NCBI RefSeq assembly: GCF_021271205.1
Contig: NZ_JAIWKS010000015.1
Coordinates: 1-64,000, forward strand
DNA: 64,000 nucleotides
Direction: 5' to 3'
Source: Pseudomonas uvaldensis
GTDB lineage: Bacteria > Pseudomonadota > Gammaproteobacteria > Pseudomonadales > Pseudomonadaceae
The first letter of the stretch is position 1. Every line of letters begins with the position of its first letter. The translations under genes were made by a program, and so were the position numbers. Of the stretch, positions 29,880-36,720 are shown one piece after another. The notes below the pieces were generated by a model that saw nothing but the letters and a program-made list of their open reading frames with translations, was not told the DNA's origin and did not search any database.

Positions 29880-31208
29880 ATGGCTAAGCAAGGTGCTCTC
29901 TCTGCGCTCGGCAAAGGCGGTATGTCTGAACTCTGGGCTCGTCTGCGTTTTCTGTTCCTGGCGATTATCGTCTACCGAATAGGCGCACACATCCCGGTTC
30001 CAGGTATCAACCCGGACCGACTCGCAGACCTGTTTCGACAGAATGAGGGGACCATTCTTAGCTTGTTCAACATGTTTTCCGGCGGCGCGCTGGAGCGGAT
30101 GAGTATCTTTGCGCTGGGGATCATGCCGTACATTTCGGCATCGATCATCATGCAACTGATGACCGCTGTCAGCCCGCAGCTGGAGCAGTTGAAGAAGGAA
30201 GGTGAAGCTGGCCGTCGCAAGATCAGCCAGTACACCCGCTACGGCACTGTCGTTCTCGCTCTTGTCCAGGCCATTGGCATGTCCATCGGTCTGGCAGGAC
30301 AGGGCGTTTCGTTCACTGCTGACTTCAGCTTCTATTTCGTCGCGGTAACCACTTTCGTGGCGGGCGCGATGTTCATGATGTGGCTGGGTGAGCAGATTAC
30401 TGAGCGTGGTGTTGGCAACGGTATCTCGATGTTGATCTTCGCAGGTATCGTTGCCGGTCTTCCGAGAGCGATCGGGCAGTCTTTCGAGTCTGCGCGTCAG
30501 GGTGATATCAATATTTTCGCTCTGGTTGCCATCGGTTTGCTGGCAGTAGCGATTATCGGTTTTGTGGTGTTCATCGAGCGTGGTCAGCGTCGTATTGCTG
30601 TTCACTACGCCAAGCGTCAGCAGGGCCGCAAGGTATTTGCTGCGCAGACGAGCCACTTGCCGTTGAAGGTGAACATGGCTGGTGTTATTCCGGCTATTTT
30701 CGCGAGCAGCATCTTGCTGTTCCCGGCTTCGTTGGGTGCCTGGTTCGGCCAGTCTGAAGGTATGGGCTGGTTGCAGGACCTCTCGCAGTCGATCGCTCCT
30801 GGTCAGCCGTTGAATATTCTGCTGTTTAGTGCAGGGATTATTTTCTTCTGCTTCTTCTATACGGCGTTGATGTTCAATCCGAAAGACGTAGCGGAAAACC
30901 TGAAGAAGTCCGGTGCCTTTATTCCGGGTATCCGTCCTGGTGAACAGTCGGCACGCTACATTGATGGCGTTCTGACCCGTTTGACCATGTTCGGTGCTCT
31001 TTACATGACGGCCGTCTGCCTGTTGCCCCAGTTCCTGGTGGTTGCGGCAAACGTACCGTTCTACCTTGGCGGGACCTCGTTGCTGATCGTGGTCGTGGTT
31101 GTGATGGACTTCATGTCCCAAGTACAATCGCACCTCGTTTCGCACCAGTACGAATCCCTGATGAAGAAAGCCAACCTGAAGGGCTACGGCAGCGGCATGT
31201 TGCGCTGA
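29880..31208 (+). CDS. secY: Preprotein translocase subunit SecY
   Basis: Channel subunit of the SecYEG translocon in the inner membrane. 442 residues with ten predicted helices; the plug-region segment RIGAHIPVPGINPDRL and the cytoplasmic loop with FNPKDVAENLKKSGAFIPG are conserved. The ATG immediately follows the rplO stop (TAAATG), so translation is probably coupled. Confidence 0.98.
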   Translation: MAKQGALSALGKGGMSELWARLRFLFLAIIVYRIGAHIPVPGINPDRLADLFRQNEGTILSLFNMFSGGALERMSIFALGIMPYISASIIMQLMTAVSPQLEQLKKEGEAGRRKISQYTRYGTVVLALVQAIGMSIGLAGQGVSFTADFSFYFVAVTTFVAGAMFMMWLGEQITERGVGNGISMLIFAGIVAGLPRAIGQSFESARQGDINIFALVAIGLLAVAIIGFVVFIERGQRRIAVHYAKRQQGRKVFAAQTSHLPLKVNMAGVIPAIFASSILLFPASLGAWFGQSEGMGWLQDLSQSIAPGQPLNILLFSAGIIFFCFFYTALMFNPKDVAENLKKSGAFIPGIRPGEQSARYIDGVLTRLTMFGALYMTAVCLLPQFLVVAANVPFYLGGTSLLIVVVVVMDFMSQVQSHLVSHQYESLMKKANLKGYGSGMLR

Positions 31209-31238
31209 GTAGCGTCCATAAGGTTCGAGGAGTTGGTG

Positions 31239-31355
31239 ATGAAAGTTCGTGCATCGGTGAAAAAGCTGTGCCGTAACTGCAAGATTATTCGCCGCGAAGG
31301 TGTTGTTCGAGTAATTTGCAGCGCGGAACCGCGTCACAAACAGCGCCAAGGCTGA
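31239..31355 (+). CDS. rpmJ: 50S ribosomal protein L36 (zinc-binding form)
   Basis: A 38-residue protein starting [19 protein letters not shown]. The zinc ligands C11, C14, C27 and H33 are all present, so this is the C-plus form that needs zinc. It lies 30 bases after secY, with GAGGAGTTG as ribosome-binding region, and is followed by a terminator-promoter overlap. Confidence 0.97.
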
Positions 31356-31371
31356 GTGTGATTGTGCTTTA

Positions 31372-31398
31372 AGCCCGGCAGCTAGTGCGCTGCCGGGT
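31372..31398 (+). terminator. Terminator after rpmJ
   Basis: A GC-rich stem (31373-31382 with 31389-31398, last pair G-U) with a six-base loop, followed by a loosely T-rich TGATTATTTGTTATT. The last bases of the stem belong to the -35 box of the next promoter. Confidence 0.65.
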
Positions 31399-31426
31399 TG
31401 ATTATTTGTTATTACAGCGATATTAT
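31398..31426 (+). promoter_or_regulatory. Promoter of the alpha operon (rpsM-rpsK-rpsD-rpoA-rplQ)
   Basis: TTGATT at 31398-31403, a 17-base spacer and TATTAT at 31421-31426, then GC-rich sequence. It leaves a leader of about 50 bases before rpsM, in which I do not recognise the enteric S4-binding pseudoknot. Confidence 0.7.
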
Positions 31427-31485
31427 CTCGCGCCCTATTTCTTGGCTTCCGGGGCGTAGGTAGCTGTCAATTGGAGTCCCACTGA

Positions 31486-31842
31486 ATGGCCCGTATTGCA
31501 GGCGTCAACATTCCAGATAACAAGCATACTGTTATCTCGCTGACCTACATCTATGGTGTTGGTCGCACTACTGCACAGAAAATCTGTGCAGACGCTGGGG
31601 TCAACCCAGCTGCAAAGATCAAAGATCTGAGCGACGAGCAAATTGAACAGCTGCGTGGCGAAGTGGCGAAGTTCACCACTGAAGGTGACCTGCGTCGCGA
31701 AACCAACATGAAAATCAAGCGCTTGATGGACCTCGGTTGCTATCGCGGTCTGCGTCATCGTCGTGGTCTGCCAGTACGCGGTCAGCGTACCAAGACCAAC
31801 GCGCGTACCCGTAAAGGCCCGCGTAAGCCGATCCGCAAGTAA
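31486..31842 (+). CDS. rpsM: 30S ribosomal protein S13
   Basis: Head protein forming bridges B1a/B1b and touching P-site tRNA through its basic tail (RTKTNARTRKGPRKPIRK). 118 residues with RHRRGLPVRGQ near the end. First gene of the alpha operon. Confidence 0.97.
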   Translation: MARIAGVNIPDNKHTVISLTYIYGVGRTTAQKICADAGVNPAAKIKDLSDEQIEQLRGEVAKFTTEGDLRRETNMKIKRLMDLGCYRGLRHRRGLPVRGQRTKTNARTRKGPRKPIRK

Positions 31843-31872
31843 TCGCCCCAGCGAATCGACAGGAATTTAATC

Positions 31873-32262
31873 ATGGCAAAACCTGCTGCTCGTCCTCGTA
31901 AAAAAGTTAAAAAGACAGTGGTTGATGGCATCGCCCACATCCATGCTTCTTTTAACAACACCATCGTGACCATTACCGACCGTCAAGGTAACGCTCTTTC
32001 CTGGGCTACCTCCGGTGGTTCGGGTTTCCGCGGTTCCCGCAAGTCCACCCCGTTCGCTGCTCAAGTAGCTGCTGAGCGTGCTGGTCAAGCTGCGCTGGAA
32101 TACGGCCTGAAAAACCTCGACGTAAACGTCAAGGGTCCAGGTCCAGGTCGTGAATCTGCAGTCCGTGCTTTGAACGGCTGCGGCTACAAGATCGCCAGCA
32201 TCACCGACGTGACGCCAATCCCGCACAACGGGTGCCGTCCGCCGAAGAAGCGCCGCGTGTAA
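31873..32262 (+). CDS. rpsK: 30S ribosomal protein S11
   Basis: Platform protein near the mRNA exit. 129 residues with HASFNNTIVTITDRQGN and the C-terminal VTPIPHNGCRPPKKRRV, where Asn-Gly is a known isoaspartate site in E. coli S11. Confidence 0.97.
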   Translation: MAKPAARPRKKVKKTVVDGIAHIHASFNNTIVTITDRQGNALSWATSGGSGFRGSRKSTPFAAQVAAERAGQAALEYGLKNLDVNVKGPGPGRESAVRALNGCGYKIASITDVTPIPHNGCRPPKKRRV

Positions 32263-32280
32263 TCCAGGAGATTGTAAAGA

Positions 32281-32901
32281 ATGGCTCGTTACATTGGTCC
32301 AAAATGCAAACTCGCTCGTCGCGAGGGCACTGATCTCTTCCTGAAGAGCGGCGTGCGCGCGATCGAATCGAAGTGCAACATCGAAGCAGCACCTGGTATC
32401 CACGGCCAGCGCCGCGGTCGCCAGTCCGATTACGGCACCCAGCTGCGTGAAAAGCAGAAGGTCCGTCGTATCTACGGCGTTCTCGAGCGTCAATTCAGCG
32501 GCTACTACAAAGAAGCTGCTGGCAAGAAAGGCGCAACCGGTGAAAACCTGTTGCAACTGCTCGAATGCCGTCTGGACAACGTTGTATACCGTATGGGCTT
32601 TGGTTCGACTCGTGCCGAATCCCGTCAGCTGGTATCGCACAAGTCGATCAGCGTTAACGGTCAAACCGTGAACGTTCCGTCCTACCAGGTTCGTGCTGGT
32701 GACGTGGTTGCTGTTCGCGAGAAAGCAAAAAATCAACTTCGCATTGTCCAAGCTCTCGATCTGTGTGCCCAACGTGGCCGCGTAGAATGGGTAGAAGTAG
32801 ACACTGAGAAGAAGTCGGGCGTTTTCAAGAACGTTCCAGCTCGCAGTGATCTGTCCGCCGACATCAACGAAAGCCTGATTGTCGAGCTCTACTCCAAGTA
32901 A
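32281..32901 (+). CDS. rpsD: 30S ribosomal protein S4
   Basis: Primary 16S rRNA binder and, in E. coli, repressor of the alpha operon. 206 residues: N-terminal region beginning MARYIGPKCKLARREG and an S4 RNA-binding domain at about 95-160 (ECRLDNVVYRMGFGSTRAES). It is the long Cys-poor type with no complete zinc knuckle. Confidence 0.97.
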   Translation: MARYIGPKCKLARREGTDLFLKSGVRAIESKCNIEAAPGIHGQRRGRQSDYGTQLREKQKVRRIYGVLERQFSGYYKEAAGKKGATGENLLQLLECRLDNVVYRMGFGSTRAESRQLVSHKSISVNGQTVNVPSYQVRAGDVVAVREKAKNQLRIVQALDLCAQRGRVEWVEVDTEKKSGVFKNVPARSDLSADINESLIVELYSK

Positions 32902-32923
32902 GGGCTAGAAAATAGGTGCATCC

Positions 32924-33925
32924 ATGCAGAGTTCGGTAAATGATTTCCTGACACCCCGCCATATTGATGTGCAGGTTGTCAGTCCAACCCGAGCCAAAAT
33001 CACTCTCGAGCCTCTCGAGCGCGGTTTTGGCCACACCCTGGGCAACGCGCTGCGCCGCATCCTGTTGTCCTCAATGCCCGGCTGTGCAGTAGTCGAGGCC
33101 GAGATTGACGGTGTACTCCACGAGTACAGCGCCATCGAAGGCGTACAGGAAGATGTCATTGAAATCCTGTTGAACCTTAAAGGTCTGGCTATCAAGCTGC
33201 ACGGTCGTGACGAAGTTACGCTGACCTTGTCGAAGAAGGGTTCGGGGGTGGTTACCGCTGCCGATATTCAGCTGGATCATGATGTCGAGATCGTTAACCC
33301 CGATCACGTAATCGCTAACCTGGCGTCTAACGGCGCCCTGAACATGAAGCTCACCGTAGCTCGTGGTCGTGGTTATGAGCCGGCAGACTCGCGTCAGAGC
33401 GATGAAGATGAAAGCCGCAGCATCGGTCGCTTGCAGCTCGATTCTTCGTTCAGCCCGGTTCGCCGTATCGCATACGTGGTGGAAAACGCCCGTGTCGAGC
33501 AGCGTACCAACCTGGACAAGCTGGTTATTGATCTGGAAACCAACGGTACCCTGGATCCTGAAGAGGCTATCCGCCGTGCTGCAACCATCCTGCAACAGCA
33601 GTTGGCTGCGTTCGTCGACCTCAAGGGTGACAGTGAGCCAGTGGTTGTCGAGCAGGAAGACGAGATCGATCCGATCCTGCTTCGCCCGGTTGACGATCTG
33701 GAACTGACTGTACGTTCGGCTAACTGCCTTAAGGCGGAAAACATCTACTACATCGGCGACCTGATTCAGCGTACCGAAGTAGAGCTGTTGAAGACTCCGA
33801 ACCTGGGCAAGAAATCCTTGACTGAAATCAAGGACGTTCTGGCCTCCCGCGGTCTGTCCCTCGGCATGCGCCTCGACAACTGGCCGCCTGCAAGTCTTAA
33901 GAAGGACGACAAGGCGACTGCCTGA
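32924..33925 (+). CDS. rpoA: DNA-directed RNA polymerase subunit alpha
   Basis: Alpha dimer scaffolds RNA polymerase assembly and its C-terminal domain binds UP elements and activators. 333 residues: NTD to about 235 with LEPLERGFGHTLGNALRRIL, an acidic linker, then the CTD with LTVRSANCLKAENIYYIGDL and LKTPNLGKKSLTEIK. Confidence 0.98.
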   Translation: MQSSVNDFLTPRHIDVQVVSPTRAKITLEPLERGFGHTLGNALRRILLSSMPGCAVVEAEIDGVLHEYSAIEGVQEDVIEILLNLKGLAIKLHGRDEVTLTLSKKGSGVVTAADIQLDHDVEIVNPDHVIANLASNGALNMKLTVARGRGYEPADSRQSDEDESRSIGRLQLDSSFSPVRRIAYVVENARVEQRTNLDKLVIDLETNGTLDPEEAIRRAATILQQQLAAFVDLKGDSEPVVVEQEDEIDPILLRPVDDLELTVRSANCLKAENIYYIGDLIQRTEVELLKTPNLGKKSLTEIKDVLASRGLSLGMRLDNWPPASLKKDDKATA

Positions 33926-33967
33926 TCGTCGTAATCACCGAACGTAGTGTTTGGTAAGGAATGAACC

Positions 33968-34354
33968 ATGCGTCATCGTAAAAGTGGTCGTCACCTGAGC
34001 CGCACCAGCTCGCACCGCAAGGCCATGTTCCAAAACATGGCGGTGTCGCTGTTCGAGCACGAGTTGATCAAAACTACACTGCCGAAAGCCAAAGAACTGC
34101 GCCGCGTTGCCGAGCCGCTGATCACTCTGGCCAAGACAGACAGCCTGGCTAACCGCCGCCTGGCTTTCGACCGTACTCGTTCGAAAGCCATCGTTGGTAA
34201 GCTCTTCAACGACCTGGGCAAGCGTTACGCTACCCGTGAGGGTGGCTACCTGCGCATCCTGAAGTGCGGTTTCCGCGCTGGCGACAACGCGCCTATGGCG
34301 TATGTCGAGTTGGTTGATCGTGCTACCGGCGGTGAAGCTGTATCCGCTGAGTAA
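33968..34354 (+). CDS. rplQ: 50S ribosomal protein L17
   Basis: Large-subunit protein near the tunnel exit. 128 residues starting MRHRKSGRHLSRTSSHRKAM. Last gene of the alpha operon, followed by a strong terminator that closes the ribosomal superregion. Confidence 0.97.
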   Translation: MRHRKSGRHLSRTSSHRKAMFQNMAVSLFEHELIKTTLPKAKELRRVAEPLITLAKTDSLANRRLAFDRTRSKAIVGKLFNDLGKRYATREGGYLRILKCGFRAGDNAPMAYVELVDRATGGEAVSAE

Positions 34355-34365
34355 GACGGCATCAT

Positions 34366-34396
34366 AAAAAAACCGGGCCTGGTGCCCGGTTTTTTT
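34366..34396 (+). terminator. Terminator of the alpha operon
   Basis: A 13-base stem with A and T runs (34366-34378 with 34384-34396) and a five-base loop. The symmetric A/T flanks could also stop transcription arriving from the other strand. The 177 bases from here to katA hold its promoter region; I could not assign -35/-10 boxes with confidence. Confidence 0.93.
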
Positions 34397-34573
34397 ATGC
34401 CCGCGGAAAAGTCAAACCCGTTTCGCCCGGCTTCGTTATAGCAAGGCTGCAACGTTAGATAATGACTATCGATATCTATGATTTAATGAATTTGGATACT
34501 GTAACTAACATGATCAATACTCCTTTCCAGCCGATTAGCCGGCAGTTCAAAGACCGACCGAGGAAGATTGAGC

Positions 34574-36022
34574 ATGAGCCAGACCAAAACGCTTACCACC
34601 GCAAGCGGCGCTCCTGTCGCCGATAACCAGAATTCTCGCTCCGCCGGCCCCCGTGGCCCGCTGCTGCTCGATGACTTTCATCTCATTGAGAAGCTTGCTC
34701 ATTTCAACCGAGAGAACATCCCTGAGCGCCGTGTGCATGCCAAAGGGTCGGGGGCTTATGGTACTTTCACCGTAACCCGGGATATCACTCAATACACCAG
34801 CGCCAAGCTGTTCGAGTCGGTTGGCAAGCAGACGCCCACTTTCCTGCGGTTTTCCACAGTAGGGGGCGAGCGTGGCTCTGCCGATACTGAGCGTGATCCC
34901 CGTGGTTTTGCCCTTAAGTTCTATACCGAGGAAGGTAATTGGGACATCGTAGGTAATAACACCCCGGTCTTCTTCATTCGCGATCCATTGAAGTTTCCCG
35001 ACTTTATCCACACCCAGAAGCGTCTGCCGCAAAGCAACCTCAAGAGTGCTCAGATGATGTGGGATTTCTGGTCGCATTCGCCTGAGGCGCTGCACCAGAT
35101 CACCATTCTGTTTTCCGATCGTGGCATTCCCGATGGCTATCGCCACATGCACGGCTTTGGCAGCCACACTTACAGCCTGATCAACGCTCAAGGTGAGCGT
35201 CATTGGGTGAAATGGCACTACAAGACCAAGCAGGGCATCAAGAACTTGTCGCCGGCCGAGGCTGCACGCCTGGCGGGTACCGATCCGGACTACGCCCAGC
35301 GTGACCTGTTCAACGCCATTGAGCGCGGTGATTTCCCGAAATGGAGCGTTTGCATCCAGATCATGACCGAAGCCCAGGCCGCCGCGCATTACGAAAATCC
35401 GTTCGATGTGACCAAGACCTGGTCACAGAAAGAGTTTCCACTGATTGAAGTCGGTGAGCTTGAACTCAATCGCAACCCACTGAATTACTTTGCTGAGGTG
35501 GAGCAGGCGGCATTCGGGCCGAGCAACATGGTTCCAGGCGTGGGGCTTTCGCCGGATCGTATGCTGCAAGGCCGCGTATTCGCCTACGCCGATGCACACC
35601 GCTACCGCGTTGGCACCAATCACCAGCAATTGCCGGTGAATGCCCCTCGCAGCCCCGTCAACACCTATCAACGCGACGGTGCGATGGCATTCGGTAGCAA
35701 TGGCGGCGCGGCGCCCAACTACGAGCCGAACAGCTATGTGGAAGCGCCGAAGCAGGCCCCACGTTATGCCGAGCCGGCACTGGCGCTGAATGGAGCGGCT
35801 GATCGTTACGATCATCGTGAAGATACCGATTACTACAGCCACGCAGGTGCGCTGTTCCGGCTGATGAACGATGAGCAGAAGGCCCTGCTGATCAGCAATA
35901 TCGCCGGGGCGATGGCCGGTGTATCGGCAGATGTCGTGGATCGTCAGTTGCAGCACTTCTTCAAGGCTGACGCCGCATACGGGGAAGGTATCGCAAAAGC
36001 TTTGGGTGTACAGCTTAACTAA
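34574..36022 (+). CDS. katA: Catalase KatA (monofunctional haem catalase)
   Basis: Dismutates hydrogen peroxide to water and oxygen. The 482-residue small-subunit clade protein has the active-site H55 in RRVHAKGSGAYG, N128 in VGNNTPVFF and the haem-ligand tyrosine Y338 in RVFAYADAHRY. ATG 34574 with AGGAAG at 34561 is preferred to TTG 34568. It closely resembles the major catalase KatA of P. aeruginosa, which likewise lies beside a ferritin gene. The AT-rich stretch at 34,455-34,510 probably carries regulatory sites. A terminator at 36040 separates it from the ferritin gene. Confidence 0.95.
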   Translation: MSQTKTLTTASGAPVADNQNSRSAGPRGPLLLDDFHLIEKLAHFNRENIPERRVHAKGSGAYGTFTVTRDITQYTSAKLFESVGKQTPTFLRFSTVGGERGSADTERDPRGFALKFYTEEGNWDIVGNNTPVFFIRDPLKFPDFIHTQKRLPQSNLKSAQMMWDFWSHSPEALHQITILFSDRGIPDGYRHMHGFGSHTYSLINAQGERHWVKWHYKTKQGIKNLSPAEAARLAGTDPDYAQRDLFNAIERGDFPKWSVCIQIMTEAQAAAHYENPFDVTKTWSQKEFPLIEVGELELNRNPLNYFAEVEQAAFGPSNMVPGVGLSPDRMLQGRVFAYADAHRYRVGTNHQQLPVNAPRSPVNTYQRDGAMAFGSNGGAAPNYEPNSYVEAPKQAPRYAEPALALNGAADRYDHREDTDYYSHAGALFRLMNDEQKALLISNIAGAMAGVSADVVDRQLQHFFKADAAYGEGIAKALGVQLN

Positions 36023-36039
36023 GTCTAAACGAGAAGCAG

Positions 36040-36065
36040 AACCGCCCTCATTTGGGCGGTTTTTG
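36040..36065 (+). terminator. Terminator after katA
   Basis: An eight-base stem (36040-36047 with 36054-36061), six-base loop and TTTTT. It makes separate katA and ferritin transcripts likely. Confidence 0.85.
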
Positions 36066-36180
36066 CGTTATTTGTCCTGCTTTTCTCGGATTTTCTTCGC
36101 TTTTCTTGCGATGAACGAGTGACCTTACAGTCAGCATGGTTCAAACTACAGCCTTTCAAAGCTTGTGGAGATGTAGGGCG

Positions 36181-36645
36181 ATGCAAGGTCACCCAGACGT
36201 AATCGATTACCTCAACACGTTGCTGACCGGTGAGCTGGCAGCCCGTGACCAATATTTCATCCACTCACGGATGTACGAAGATTGGGGGTTTACCGAACTC
36301 TACGAACGTATCAACCATGAGATGGAAGAAGAGACTCAGCACGCCGATGCGCTGATGCGTCGGATTCTGATGCTCGAAGGCACTCCGCGGATGCGCCCGG
36401 ATGATCTGGACATCGGCACGACTGTACCCGATATGCTGGCGGCCGACTTGCGCCTGGAATACAAGGTCCGCGCGGCACTGTGCAAAGGTATCGAGCTGTG
36501 CGAGCAGCACAACGACTACGTGACCCGCGAGATCCTGCGCGTCCAGCTCAACGACACTGAGGAAGACCATACCTACTGGCTTGAAAAGCAGTTGGGTCTG
36601 ATCAAATTGGTCGGGTTGGAGAATTACCTGCAATCGCAGTGCTGA
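36181..36645 (+). CDS. ftnA: Ferritin FtnA (annotated as bacterioferritin BfrA in relatives)
   Basis: 24-mer iron-storage ferritin that oxidises Fe2+ and stores a ferric core. The 154 residues have the di-iron centre ligands E18, E51, H54, E93, E127 and H130. Position 52, the haem-ligand methionine of true bacterioferritins, is threonine (EEETQHAD). This matches P. aeruginosa FtnA, long called BfrA, which was shown to be a haem-free ferritin. ATG 36181 follows GGAGATG; the frame is open 15 codons upstream, but those are not conserved. It lies next to katA, linking iron storage with peroxide defence. Confidence 0.9.
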   Translation: MQGHPDVIDYLNTLLTGELAARDQYFIHSRMYEDWGFTELYERINHEMEEETQHADALMRRILMLEGTPRMRPDDLDIGTTVPDMLAADLRLEYKVRAALCKGIELCEQHNDYVTREILRVQLNDTEEDHTYWLEKQLGLIKLVGLENYLQSQC

Positions 36646-36667
36646 TCGGGATTCTCCACACAAAAAC

Positions 36668-36704
36668 AAAAGCCCCTGTCATCGATGAGATGGCAGGGGC
36701 TTTT
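36668..36704. terminator. Bidirectional terminator between ftnA and uvrA
   Basis: A 16-base stem with one G-U pair (36668-36683 with 36689-36704), GATGA loop, A run on the left and T run on the right. It sits between the convergent ends of ftnA and uvrA and can serve both. Confidence 0.93.
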
Positions 36705-36720
36705 CCATGCCCGGAACGAA

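Noticed and set aside
31427..31485. An enteric-type S4-binding pseudoknot before rpsM.
   Set aside because: The leader is only about 50 bases long and I could not recognise the conserved enteric pairing.
34430..34520. An OxyR site upstream of katA, suggested by CTAT repeats ten bases apart.
   Set aside because: I tried to fit the ATAG-N7-CTAT tandem pattern and could not match more than scattered half-sites.
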